Of a stretch of DNA of 64,000 nt, positions 34,377 to 42,975 are shown piece by piece. A program made the translations under genes and the position numbers. Source of the stretch: Pyxidicoccus parkwaysis. Lineage in GTDB: Bacteria; Myxococcota; Myxococcia; Myxococcales; Myxococcaceae. Where the stretch lies: NCBI RefSeq assembly GCF_017301735.1, contig NZ_CP071090.1:5570001-5634000 (forward strand), read 5' to 3'. Below the pieces are notes generated by a model. It made no database searches. It saw nothing but the letters and a program-made list of their open reading frames with translations, and had not been told where the DNA came from. Position 1 is the stretch's first letter; each line of letters starts with the position of its first letter.

Positions 34377-35836
34377 GGGGTGGTCTCCGTCGAGCACACG
34401 CTGGTGCCCTGGCGCGGGTCGCGCTTCTGGGGAGTGCCGAGCCGTGCCACCAGCCGCGAGTCCTGCGGCCGGTCGAGGTCGGGAATGTCGATGATGGCGA
34501 CGCGGCCGTCGCCGAAGGTGCTGACGAAGACGCGGGCCGCGTTGCCGCGCACGTCCGCCGCCAGGCCGAAGGGCTGGGCCGGCTGGCTCGGGTTCTGGTC
34601 TCCCACCAGCACCTGAGCGACGAGCTGGCCCACCTCCTCGTCATAGAGGGCGACGGCCTCGCTGCTGCTGCCCGTCACCGCGACGATGTTGCCGCGGCCC
34701 ACGGCGCGCGGAATGACCTCCACCTCGCTGGAGCCCGCCGGGAGCGGCGCCGAGGTGACGACGCGAATCGTCGGCGTGTCCGCGAGCGCGTTCTCCACGT
34801 CCAGCACCAGCAGCGTGTCCGGCCCGCGCGCCAGCAGGTAGACGCGCTCGCGGTTCGGGTCCAACACCGTCGGGTCGTCCGCCTTGGGGCGCTGCACCAC
34901 CGCCACGCCGCGCGCCTCGCGCACGGTGTAGACGGCCTCCACGTCGCTCTCCAGCACGCGGCTGGTCGCGGTCCGGTCCACCAGCCGCAGGATGTAGCGC
35001 GCGGGCAGCGCGCCGAGCTGCGTGGACGACGAGTTGCGACCGGAGACGTACACGTACCGGCCACCGAGGGCCGCCGCATGCGCCGCGCCGACCAGCCGGC
35101 CGTTGGTGCTCATGGGCAGGAAGCTGTCCACGCTCAGGGAGTCCAGGGTGGGGTCCGCGGCGGGGATGTCGACGAGGTAGTTCTGGAACTGCGACTCCTG
35201 CTTCGACTCCTCCGGGCCCACGAGCTCCGAGTGGGTCACCCACACGCGCGAGTCCGGGTTGGTGCGCTCCACGGTGACGCCCATGGGGCTCGGCGCCGAC
35301 GGGAAGGGCCCCGAGGCCCCCGGCACGTTGAGGAGGGACAGCGCGTCCGCGCGGCAGTCGCGGGTGGTGCCGCCCTGCGCGCACGACAGGCTGACGCCGT
35401 CCGCCGCCACGTCGATGGCGTGCAGGTAGCTGCCCTCGGCACGGGCCGGGACGAACAGGCGCGGCGTGCGGCCGGGCGGCGCCCAGAGCGCCATCTCGCC
35501 CGCGAAGCTCTCAATCTGCACGTACGACTGCGTGCCGACGCCGAGGTTCGTGATGAGCGTGCCGCGGTCCTCCTCGACGGTCTGCGTGAAGGGCGCGCCG
35601 AACGGGCGGACCCCCAGCGCATCGAGGTCCAGGGCAGTCACGTCGCCGGAGTCGTAGCACTTGTCGAAGTTGGCGCTCGCCACGTACAGGTACCCGTTGG
35701 TGGACGAGCCACCCTCGGGATGCCAGAACGCGAGGCCACTCGGGTAGACGAGGCGGGTGAACGGCGGAGGCCGCGGCTCGGGCGTGGTATCGCACGACAC
35801 GAGCAGCAGCGCTGCGGTGAGGAGATAGGCGCGCAT
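34373..35836 (-). CDS. Lipoprotein with propeller-like repeats, first gene of the Tad/Kil-like set
   Basis: A 487-residue protein. Signal peptide MRAYLLTAALLLVSC with lipidation expected at C15. Then beta-rich, propeller-like sequence: NGYLYVASANFDKCYDSGDVTALDLDA, YVYVSGRNSSSTQLG, LLARGPDTLLVLDVENA, FGLAADVRGNAARVFVSTFGDGRVAIIDIPDL, similar in style to YVTN/NHL repeat proteins. The start at 35836 is fixed by the signal peptide. It shares a TTGA overlap with the next lipoprotein. A strong hairpin separates it from the glyS stop upstream, so its promoter likely lies in 35837-35966. Role in the Tad/Kil-like apparatus is inferred only from operon context. Confidence 0.75.
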   Translation of the reverse strand: MRAYLLTAALLLVSCDTTPEPRPPPFTRLVYPSGLAFWHPEGGSSTNGYLYVASANFDKCYDSGDVTALDLDALGVRPFGAPFTQTVEEDRGTLITNLGVGTQSYVQIESFAGEMALWAPPGRTPRLFVPARAEGSYLHAIDVAADGVSLSCAQGGTTRDCRADALSLLNVPGASGPFPSAPSPMGVTVERTNPDSRVWVTHSELVGPEESKQESQFQNYLVDIPAADPTLDSLSVDSFLPMSTNGRLVGAAHAAALGGRYVYVSGRNSSSTQLGALPARYILRLVDRTATSRVLESDVEAVYTVREARGVAVVQRPKADDPTVLDPNRERVYLLARGPDTLLVLDVENALADTPTIRVVTSAPLPAGSSEVEVIPRAVGRGNIVAVTGSSSEAVALYDEEVGQLVAQVLVGDQNPSQPAQPFGLAADVRGNAARVFVSTFGDGRVAIIDIPDLDRPQDSRLVARLGTPQKRDPRQGTSVCSTETTP

Positions 35837-35966
35837 CAGAGGGGGGCGGAGTGTAGGAAGGGGCCTCCCCCCGGGCAACCGGAAACGCGGCGCGACATTC
35901 CCGGCCGCCCGCCAGCGGACGCCTCGGCGCCCCCGGGTGCCTGCCCGGCCCCAAGGCACGGCCCGC

Positions 35967-36005
35967 GCCCTCCGGAAAAGGGGGGTGCTCCATCCCCCGG
36001 AGGGC
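35967..36005 (-). terminator. Terminator-like hairpin after glyS
   Basis: GCCCTCCGG (35967-35975) pairs with CCGGAGGGC (35997-36005); an inner GGGGG/CCCCC pairing strengthens the stem. It lies 21 bp beyond the glyS stop on the minus strand, separating the glyQS operon from the downstream lipoprotein genes. No clear T-run. Confidence 0.6.
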
Positions 36006-36026
36006 AGCCGGCCAACTGCGGGTATT

Positions 36027-38138
36027 TCAGGCCGCCGCGGAGAGCTCGGCCTGAATCTTCGAGAAGTCGGCCACCTGATTGAACAGGGCGCCAATCTCCG
36101 TGAGGAGGCGGATGCGGTTCTCCCGCAGCTCCTTGTCCTCGGCCATGACCATGACCTTGTCGAAGAAGGTGTCCACGGCGGGCTTGAGGCCGGTGATTTC
36201 GCGCAGGGCGCCGGCGAAGTCATCCGCCTGGACGAGCCCCGTCACCGTGTTGCGGGCCTGGGTGAAGGCGGTGTGCAGGTGGCGCTCCGGCTCGTCCACC
36301 AGCTTCTGCGGGTTGATGGCCCCGCCCTTCACGTCCTTGCCCTGCTTCTCCACGATGTTGGCCACGCGCTTGAAGGCCGCCGCGAGCGGCTGGAAGTCCG
36401 CCCGGCCGACGATGAGGCTCAGCGCCTCCAGGCGCTTCTGCGCGGCGACGAGGTCGTCGAAGCCCGCGGCCAGCACCGCCTCCACCACGTCCGTGCGGTG
36501 CTGCTCGCCCCACAGCGCCTTGAGGCGGCCGCGGAAGAACTCCAGCACCTGCTCGCGCGGGGCGGGCTCGCCGGCCTTGCGCTTGACGTTGGCGAGCTTG
36601 GGGCCCACCAGCTTCAGCGCCTCGTCCACCGCGGCGGACAGGCTGAAGCGGTAGCCGCGGCCCAGCACCAGGCGGATGATGGCGATGCACGCGCGCCGCA
36701 GGGCGAACGGGTCCGCCGCGCCGGTGGGCGCCTTGCCGATGGCGAAGATGCCGGTGAGCGAGTCCAGCCGGTCCGCGATGCCGATGAGCGCGCCCGCGTC
36801 CTTCGTGGGCAGCGCGTCCTCGGCGCCGCGCGGCAGGTAGTGCTCGTAGATGGCCACCGCCACCGCGTCCGGCTCGCCGCCGGCGCGCGCGTACTCGCGG
36901 CCCATGACGCCCTGGAGCTCGGGGAACTCGCCCACCATGCCGGTGACGAGGTCCGCCTTGGCCAGCGTGGCGGCGCGTTCAATCGTCGCGCCCTCCCCCG
37001 CCCTGCCGGTGGCCTGGGCCAGCCACATGGCCAGCGAGCGGAAGCGCTCCACCTTCTCCAGGTACGTGCCGAGCTGCCCCTGCCACACGACGCGGCCCAG
37101 CTTCTCCACGCGGTCCGCCAGCGGCGTCTTGCGGTCCTCGTCGAAGAAGAAGCGGCCGTCCGCGAGGCGCGAGGCCAGCACGCGCTGGTAGCCGCGCAGG
37201 CTGAGCTGCTCGTCGCGCACCGGCGTGTTGGACACGGCGATGAAGCGGGGCAGCAGCTTCCCGTTGCCGTCCACCAGCGAGAAGTAGCGCTGGTGGCTCT
37301 TCATCTCCTGCACCAGCACCTCCGGAGGCAGGTCCAGGTGCCGCGCCTCGAAGCTGCCCACCACGGGGTTGGGCAGCTCCACCAGGTTGGTCACCTGGTC
37401 CACGAGCCCCGGGTCCTCCATGATTTGACCGCCGGCCTTCTTCGCCGCCGCGGCGAGCTTCTCCACCAGCTGCGCGCGGCGCTTCGCCACGTCCGGCACC
37501 ACGTGCGCCTTCTCCAGCGCCGCCTCGTAGTCCGCGGGCGCCTTCAGCTCGATGGGGCCGCCCGAGAGGAAGCGGTGGCCGTACGTGGTACGGCCGCTCT
37601 TCACGTCGCCGAAGACGACGGGCAGCACGTCGCCGCCCAGCAGCGCCACCAGCCACTGCACCGGGCGCGCGAAGGACTGGTCCACGTCACCCCAGCGCAT
37701 GGACTTCTTGAAGTTGATGGAGTGCACCGCCGTGTGCAGCGCGTCCTGGAGGATGTCCGCCGCCGGACGGCCCTTCTCCTCCACGCGCGCGGAGACGTAC
37801 TCGCCCTTGGGCGTGGTGGTGCGGCCCAGCTTGTCCACCGACAGCTTGAGCCCCTCGGCGAACTTCTCCGCCGCCTTGGTGGGCTTGCCCTGCGCGTCGA
37901 AGGCCGCCTTGGCGCTGGGGCCGAGGACCTCCTTCACGATGTCCTCGCCCGCGTCCGCCACGCCCTTCACCCACACCGCCAGGCGACGTGGAGTGCCGAA
38001 CACGCGCACCTCACCGTGCTTCAGCCGGGCCTCGGCCATGCGCTCGGTGAGCACCCGCTGGAGGTCGTCCAGCGCGGGACCGATGAACGACGCCGGAATC
38101 TCCTCGGCGCCCACTTCCAGGAGCAGGTCACGCGCCAC
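36027..38138 (-). CDS. glyS: Glycine--tRNA ligase beta subunit
   Basis: A 703-residue beta subunit of the alpha2-beta2 glycyl-tRNA synthetase. It starts with ARDLLLEVGAEEIPASFIGPAL and contains TPRRLAVWVKGV, GPSAKAAFDAQGKPTKAAEKFA, SMRWGDVDQSFARPVQWLVALLG, EMKSHQRYFSLVDGNGKLLPRFIAVSN, and the C-terminal anticodon-binding region. The GTG start at 38138 follows GGAGG at six-base spacing and overlaps the end of glyQ by 11 bp, so the two subunits are translationally coupled for 1:1 synthesis. It is followed by a terminator-like hairpin. Length is normal. Confidence 0.97.
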   Translation of the reverse strand: MARDLLLEVGAEEIPASFIGPALDDLQRVLTERMAEARLKHGEVRVFGTPRRLAVWVKGVADAGEDIVKEVLGPSAKAAFDAQGKPTKAAEKFAEGLKLSVDKLGRTTTPKGEYVSARVEEKGRPAADILQDALHTAVHSINFKKSMRWGDVDQSFARPVQWLVALLGGDVLPVVFGDVKSGRTTYGHRFLSGGPIELKAPADYEAALEKAHVVPDVAKRRAQLVEKLAAAAKKAGGQIMEDPGLVDQVTNLVELPNPVVGSFEARHLDLPPEVLVQEMKSHQRYFSLVDGNGKLLPRFIAVSNTPVRDEQLSLRGYQRVLASRLADGRFFFDEDRKTPLADRVEKLGRVVWQGQLGTYLEKVERFRSLAMWLAQATGRAGEGATIERAATLAKADLVTGMVGEFPELQGVMGREYARAGGEPDAVAVAIYEHYLPRGAEDALPTKDAGALIGIADRLDSLTGIFAIGKAPTGAADPFALRRACIAIIRLVLGRGYRFSLSAAVDEALKLVGPKLANVKRKAGEPAPREQVLEFFRGRLKALWGEQHRTDVVEAVLAAGFDDLVAAQKRLEALSLIVGRADFQPLAAAFKRVANIVEKQGKDVKGGAINPQKLVDEPERHLHTAFTQARNTVTGLVQADDFAGALREITGLKPAVDTFFDKVMVMAEDKELRENRIRLLTEIGALFNQVADFSKIQAELSAAA

Positions 38139-39120
38139 GGGCCACCTCCGCCTTCTCCTTCTTCTCCACGGGCTTGTTGAGCTGCACCGTCTTCCAGTAG
38201 TCGCTCGCGGGCTTGCCCTCGAGCACCGGAGGCTGCTCACCCACCGTCCACGGCGTCTTGAGCAGCGGGTAGCCCAGCCGCTCGCGCATCTGGAGGTAGC
38301 CCTCCGCGCACAGGCGCGCGTTGTCGCGCACGCGCTTGATGAAGTTGGCGCGCTCGGTGACGGAGATGGCGCCGCGCGCATCCAGCAGGTTGAACGCGTG
38401 CGAGCACTTCAGCGCGTAGTCATACGCGGGCAGCGGCAACTGACGCTCGATGAGCCGCTTGCACTCCTTCTCGTACGCGTCGAACAGCGCGAAGAGCATC
38501 TGCGGGTCCGACTCGTGGAGCGCGTACTTGCTCATCTCCACCTCGTTGGGGTGGAAGACCTCGCGGTACTTCACGCCCTTGACCCACTCCAGGTCGAAGA
38601 CGTTCTCCACGCCCTGCAGGTACGTGCACAGCCGCTCCAGGCCGTACGTCAGCTCCGCGGCGACGGGCTTGCAGTCGAAGCCGCCGCACTGCTGGAAGTA
38701 GGTGAACTGGGTGACTTCCTGCCCGTCACACCAGACCTCCCAGCCCAGGCCCCAGGCACCCAGGGTGGGCGACTCCCAGTCGTCCTCCACGAAGCGCAGG
38801 TCGTGCTCCATCGGGTCGATGCCCACCTTCTTCATCGACTCCAGGTACAGGGCCTGCACGTTCTTCGGCGCGGGCTTGAGGATGACCTGGAACTGGTGGT
38901 GCTGGAACAGGCGGTTGGGATTCTCGCCGAAGCGACCGTCCGCGGGGCGGCGGGAGGGCTGCACGTAGGCCACGTTCCAGGGCTCGGGACCGAGCGCGCG
39001 GAGGAAGGTGGTGGGAGCCATGGTGCCGGCGCCGACCTCGAGGTCATAGGGCTGAGCGATGATGCAGCCCTGGTCGGCCCAGTGCTTCTGCAGCGTCAGG
39101 ATGAGGTCTTGGAAATACAT
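38128..39120 (-). CDS. glyQ: Glycine--tRNA ligase alpha subunit
   Basis: A 330-residue catalytic subunit of bacterial-type glycyl-tRNA synthetase (class II). Signatures: MYFQDLILTLQKHWADQGCIIAQPYDLEVGAGTMAPTTFLRALGPEPWNVAYVQPSRRPADGR, NRLFQHHQFQVILKP, and AWGLGWEVWCDGQEVTQFTYFQQCGG. It is slightly longer than many homologues because of a Lys/Glu-rich C-terminal tail overlapping the glyS start. The kinase gene lies 81 bp downstream of the glyQ start on the same strand. No T-box or other leader element was noticed upstream. Charges tRNA-Gly in the cytosol. Confidence 0.98.
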   Translation of the reverse strand: MYFQDLILTLQKHWADQGCIIAQPYDLEVGAGTMAPTTFLRALGPEPWNVAYVQPSRRPADGRFGENPNRLFQHHQFQVILKPAPKNVQALYLESMKKVGIDPMEHDLRFVEDDWESPTLGAWGLGWEVWCDGQEVTQFTYFQQCGGFDCKPVAAELTYGLERLCTYLQGVENVFDLEWVKGVKYREVFHPNEVEMSKYALHESDPQMLFALFDAYEKECKRLIERQLPLPAYDYALKCSHAFNLLDARGAISVTERANFIKRVRDNARLCAEGYLQMRERLGYPLLKTPWTVGEQPPVLEGKPASDYWKTVQLNKPVEKKEKAEVARGA

Positions 39121-39201
39121 GGATAGCGGGTCCTTCTCGCAGTGCGTCGAAGGAGAAACGCGCGGACCCTAGTGACGGGGTCCCGGAGCGTCAAGGACGC
39201 G

Positions 39202-41466
39202 CTACTCCTTGTACAGAGGGAGGTCCGCCAGTCGAATCTGGATTTTCGTCACCTCGCCCGGCTTGACGGGCGCGGACAGGAGCCTGCTCGCCGCCTCGGC
39301 GTCCGTCGGGTCCACCACGCGCAGACGGTAGGTGCCCACCGGGAGCGGAATCTTCTGTAGCGGCGTGGTGCCCAGCTGGGTGGCCCCGTCGAACACCGCC
39401 GCCCGGGGCACCGTGTGGAGCGTAATCCACCCGAGCCCCGCCTTGGCCGCCCCCTTGGGCGTGCTGGTGTCCAGCACTTCACCCACGTCGTCCGGGTCCT
39501 GCGTCACGGTGGTGACGGGCTCGGGCGCGGCCTCCCCGGTCTGGGCGCGAGTGCGCTTCACCCCCCTGCCCGTCTCGCCGGCCGAGGTGTCGCGAGAAGC
39601 GGTGGCTCCGTCCTTCGTCTTCCGGGCGGGCGTCTTCGTGCCCGGCGCAGCCTTCTGCGGCTCGGCGGGAGCCAAGTCCGAGGGCTCGGGCGCGGCCTCG
39701 GTGGGAGCGGCGGCCACCGCTGGCTTCTCCTCCTCCACGCCACGCGGGAAGCCCGGCGGAGGGCCGGCCTTCTGCTGCGGCGGCCAGGCCGCTTCGGCGG
39801 CGGGGTCCACGGGAGGCGCCGGGTCCAATTCCGCCTTCACCCAGGCCTTCGCGGACTCGAAGGCGGGGACGAACTGCGCGCGGACGATGGGCAGCGTCGC
39901 GAGCCAGCCCAGGCCCCCGAGCAGCGCGAGCAGGAAGAGGCGGCCCACCCACCGCGACGCCGGGCGCGCGGCCGGGGTCTCCACGGGCGTGTCCGAGCGC
40001 GGAGCCGGCCGCGCCGCGCGTGCACCCGGGCGGCCGGGCATGGAGCGCAAGCGCTGCGTCTGCAAATCACTGGGCTCGTCGAACGTCTCGGAGGCCTCGG
40101 CCTCCGCGGCCTCCTGCCGGGGCGGAGGGCGGGGCCTGGGGGTGCGCGTGGCGGGCGCCGCGTCCTGCGCGGGCCGGGGCGTGCGAGTGGCGGGCGCGAC
40201 GGCCGTGTTGGCGGACTCGGTGGGCCGGCGCTGTGGCACAGCCTTGGGGCCACTGCCGCTGGCGGGGTTGATGCGCGTGGCCGAGGCGGAATCCGTGGGG
40301 CGCCGCTGTGGCACGGGCTTGGGCCCGCTGCCGGCGGCGCGCGTGGGCGTGGAGCCCGCGGTGGGGACCGAGGGCGCCAGGCGCGTGCGCTTCGCCTCCA
40401 CCTGCGCGGTGGGCGCGCTGTCCGTGCCGTCGTCCTGCTGGAGGGCGCCGGCCACCTCGCTGACGCGCGCATCCTCCGCGCTGCTGGCGAGCTCCAGCAG
40501 TGTGCGCGTCTTCTGCCGCTTGTCCGCGAACAGGTCACCCATCACCGCGGTGACGCCGTCCTCGTCGAGCAGGTCCGGGCCGAGCGCCGCTTCAATCGCG
40601 CGCGCCATCTCCCGGCCGCTGGTGAAGCGCTGGGACGCGTCGCGCGCGAGGGCGCGCAGGGCCACGGCCTCCAGGGCCTCCGGCACGTCGGGATTGATGC
40701 TTCGCGGGGCCGGGATGTCGGCCTCGACAATCTGCAACATCACCGCGGCCTCGTGTGGGCCGTTGAAGAGGCGCTGGCCGCATAGCAGCTCGTGCAGCAT
40801 CACGCCCACGGAGAACAAATCGCTGCGGCCGTCCAGGGCCGCGCCGCGCACCTGCTCCGGGGACATGTAGCCGCTGGTCCCCTTCACCGTGCCCACCTGC
40901 GTGCGACCCAGCCGCCCGCGCGCCTTGGCGATGCCGAAGTCGATCACCTTCACGACGCCGTCGTAGGTGATCATCACGTTCTTCGGGGACACGTCGCGGT
41001 GCACCACCACGGCGGGCCGACCCGATGGGTCCGTGAAGTGATGCGCGTAGTGCAGGCCCAGGCAGGCGTCGCGGATGACGCGCCCGATGAAGCCCATGGG
41101 CAGTACGTAACCCTGCCGCGTGCGGGCCTTCACCAGCTGCTCGAGGTTCTGACCGGGCAGGAACTCCATGGCGAGGTACAGCTCGCCGCCCTCCTCGCCC
41201 AGGTCGAACACCTGCCCGATGTTCGCGTGCGAGAAGGCCGCGGTGATGCGCGCCTCGTCGAGGAACATCTTGACGAACTGCTCGTCCTTCTTGATGTCGG
41301 GGAGGATCTGCTTCACCGCGACGAACTTGCGGAAGCCACCGGGGCCCGAGGTGAACGCGAGGAACAACTCGGCCATGCCGCCCATCGAGAGGCGGGTGAG
41401 GATCTCGTACTTTCCGATGCGCCGCCCCCGGTCGGGATCTTCTCCGGCGCCACCCTGCATCGCCAT
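39202..41466 (-). CDS. Membrane Ser/Thr protein kinase with C-terminal PEGA-like domain
   Basis: A 754-residue Hanks-type kinase. The catalytic domain (about residues 18-290) has a Gly-rich loop LSMGGMAELFLA, VAVKQ, VVHRDVSPKNVMI, VIDFGIAKA and GTSGYMSPEQVRG. A long Pro/Ala/Thr linker with duplicated KPVPQRRPTDSA-like segments follows. One membrane helix (LFLLALLGGLGWLATLPI, about 515) leads to a Pro/Lys-rich region and a terminal PEGA-like domain (WITLHTVPRAAVFDGATQLGTTPLQKIPLPVGTYRLRVVDP). Such kinases phosphorylate FHA ligands; the three FHA proteins of the downstream Tad/Kil-like locus are possible partners (inference). M28 at 41466 is the chosen start; M30 at 41460 is equally possible. 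Confidence 0.94.
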   Translation of the reverse strand: MAMQGGAGEDPDRGRRIGKYEILTRLSMGGMAELFLAFTSGPGGFRKFVAVKQILPDIKKDEQFVKMFLDEARITAAFSHANIGQVFDLGEEGGELYLAMEFLPGQNLEQLVKARTRQGYVLPMGFIGRVIRDACLGLHYAHHFTDPSGRPAVVVHRDVSPKNVMITYDGVVKVIDFGIAKARGRLGRTQVGTVKGTSGYMSPEQVRGAALDGRSDLFSVGVMLHELLCGQRLFNGPHEAAVMLQIVEADIPAPRSINPDVPEALEAVALRALARDASQRFTSGREMARAIEAALGPDLLDEDGVTAVMGDLFADKRQKTRTLLELASSAEDARVSEVAGALQQDDGTDSAPTAQVEAKRTRLAPSVPTAGSTPTRAAGSGPKPVPQRRPTDSASATRINPASGSGPKAVPQRRPTESANTAVAPATRTPRPAQDAAPATRTPRPRPPPRQEAAEAEASETFDEPSDLQTQRLRSMPGRPGARAARPAPRSDTPVETPAARPASRWVGRLFLLALLGGLGWLATLPIVRAQFVPAFESAKAWVKAELDPAPPVDPAAEAAWPPQQKAGPPPGFPRGVEEEKPAVAAAPTEAAPEPSDLAPAEPQKAAPGTKTPARKTKDGATASRDTSAGETGRGVKRTRAQTGEAAPEPVTTVTQDPDDVGEVLDTSTPKGAAKAGLGWITLHTVPRAAVFDGATQLGTTPLQKIPLPVGTYRLRVVDPTDAEAASRLLSAPVKPGEVTKIQIRLADLPLYKE

Positions 41467-41940
41467 GGCGGGCGCGCATGTTAGCGGCCGGCGCCGCCCA
41501 CGCCAATGATCCACGCCGGAAAACGCCCTACCCCACGGGATGGGCACCGTGTTTCAGCGGTATCGCGTCGCACGGCCGGTGCCTCGGGACGCAAACACAA
41601 ACGCGGTAGCGCGCTCCCGCCCGCGCGCTGACGGGCCCACCGCGGCCACCCGAAACGGACGGACGCCCATCATGAAGACACGCCACCGAGGCATGGAGGC
41701 CGTGAAACAATTGAAGGCCCTTGCGCCACCTCGATGATCCGAGGCGGTGCGCGTACACCCCGTGCAGGACGTGCTCCCACCTGCCCTGAAGGGCGAGTTG
41801 GCAGGGTTGGGAGGCACCGCCCTCGGGTTGGACACGTGTCGAAGCGCCGTGGGATATTTGACAGTGTTTGACCTTTCCAGCCGGGCTCCACCGTCTGGTT
41901 GAACCTCCCCGCGTTCCGTCGCTTCGGCCCGAGCCACGCC
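41467..41940. other. Intergenic region between divergent kinase and LysM genes
   Basis: About 475 bp. Several open frames cross it, but none shows a recognisable domain or a good start. Elements seen are a compact inverted repeat GCCCT-GA-AGGGC (41783-41794) and a TTGACA hexamer (41858-41863) with no matching -10. The right part, 41840-41900, is less GC-rich and probably carries the promoter of the effector-like cluster. Confidence 0.4.
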
Positions 41941-42906
41941 ATGCTCCTGAATCAACGCCTGAGAGAAGGTCAGCGCGAGTACCTGCTCCTCGCGCTGCAT
42001 GACCCGCTCCCCGAGGGCTGCCAGGCCCTGGATGCCGGACGCGGCTGGACGCTGGAGCGCAGGCTGCGGCAGCTCGCGCAGGACGAGTCGAACCTGCGGA
42101 CGTTGAGCAGGCTGGTGCAGGCGCATGGCCCGCTGGGCCGGCACGCATCGCGCACGGCGGAGGACGTGGTGAAGCAGGCCGCCACCCTGCTCTCCTTCGG
42201 GCACCTGCGACTGGCCCTGGCGCCGCCGCCCGGACGCTACGGCGCGCCCGCGTTTCCGGAAGAGGTGCCGAAGCAGGAGCCGCCCGCCGCGAAGGAAGAG
42301 GACGTGACGCTGCGGCTCCAGGTGGTGGATGACGTCTCCGACGGCCCCATCTCCGGCATCAAGCTGCGCATCCAGTTCGCGGACAAGACGGAGAAGCAGG
42401 CCACCACGGACGCGGAGGGCAACATCAAGCTGGAGAAGGTGCCGAAGGGCAGCTTCGACGTGTTGTCCCTCGTGGACGGCGCGACGCTGGACAACAGCGT
42501 GGCCCTGGTGCGCACCGGTGGCCCGTGGTCCGAGCAGAAGCCCGCGAAGTCGGGCGCGAAGTCCAAGGCCAGCTCGCAGCGCGTGCTGGTGAAGGTGACC
42601 GAGCACCGCGTCATCGACGACGAGACGTTGGACAGCGTCGCGGAGATGTTCGACCTCACCTCGGATGACCTCGCGCAATTCAACTGGGGGACGACGGACG
42701 CGGCCGAGGTGCAGCAGCGGCTGGAAGTCTCGGTGGGCTGCACGAAGAAGGACGCGGGCGGCAAGTACGTCTTCAGCCGCGACGACGACCCCGGCATCCT
42801 CTACATCCCCCGCCCTGTCGCCCTTACCGGGCTGTCGGTGGACCCAAGCCACATCCTCCGCGTGAAGCGCGCCCGCAGGCCCCAACCGTTCCGCTTCTCC
42901 ACCTGA
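41941..42906 (+). CDS. LysM-like protein, first gene of a peptidoglycan-hydrolase cluster
   Basis: A 321-residue protein without a signal peptide. The N-terminal 85 residues are helical (LNQRLREGQREYLLLALHDPLPEG). Residues about 105-165 look like a carboxypeptidase-regulatory/Ig-like fold (LRLQVVDDVSDGPISGIKLRIQFADKTEKQATTDAEGNIKLEKVPKGSFDVLSL). The C-terminus has a LysM-like segment: HRVIDDETLDSVAEMFDLTSDDLAQFNWG, ending PGILYIPRPV. LysM domains bind glycan strands or act as baseplate adaptors. The start is uncertain: ATG at 41941 or TTG at 41899, neither with a good Shine-Dalgarno. It likely assists delivery of the downstream hydrolases (inference from context). Confidence 0.68.
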   Translation: MLLNQRLREGQREYLLLALHDPLPEGCQALDAGRGWTLERRLRQLAQDESNLRTLSRLVQAHGPLGRHASRTAEDVVKQAATLLSFGHLRLALAPPPGRYGAPAFPEEVPKQEPPAAKEEDVTLRLQVVDDVSDGPISGIKLRIQFADKTEKQATTDAEGNIKLEKVPKGSFDVLSLVDGATLDNSVALVRTGGPWSEQKPAKSGAKSKASSQRVLVKVTEHRVIDDETLDSVAEMFDLTSDDLAQFNWGTTDAAEVQQRLEVSVGCTKKDAGGKYVFSRDDDPGILYIPRPVALTGLSVDPSHILRVKRARRPQPFRFST

Positions 42907-42975
42907 CGTCAGCGCAGGCGGGCGACCGTGGAAGCCTTGGGAGAGCGTAGAATCGCGCCGGGCCGGGGGATTCGC

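Noticed and set aside
41540..41737. Possible small plus-strand gene in the kinase-LysM gap
   Set aside because: No recognisable domain, no Shine-Dalgarno, and composition unlike neighbouring genes; treated as intergenic.
41858..41863. TTGACA as -35 of a promoter for the LysM gene
   Set aside because: No -10-like hexamer at 16-19 bp downstream.
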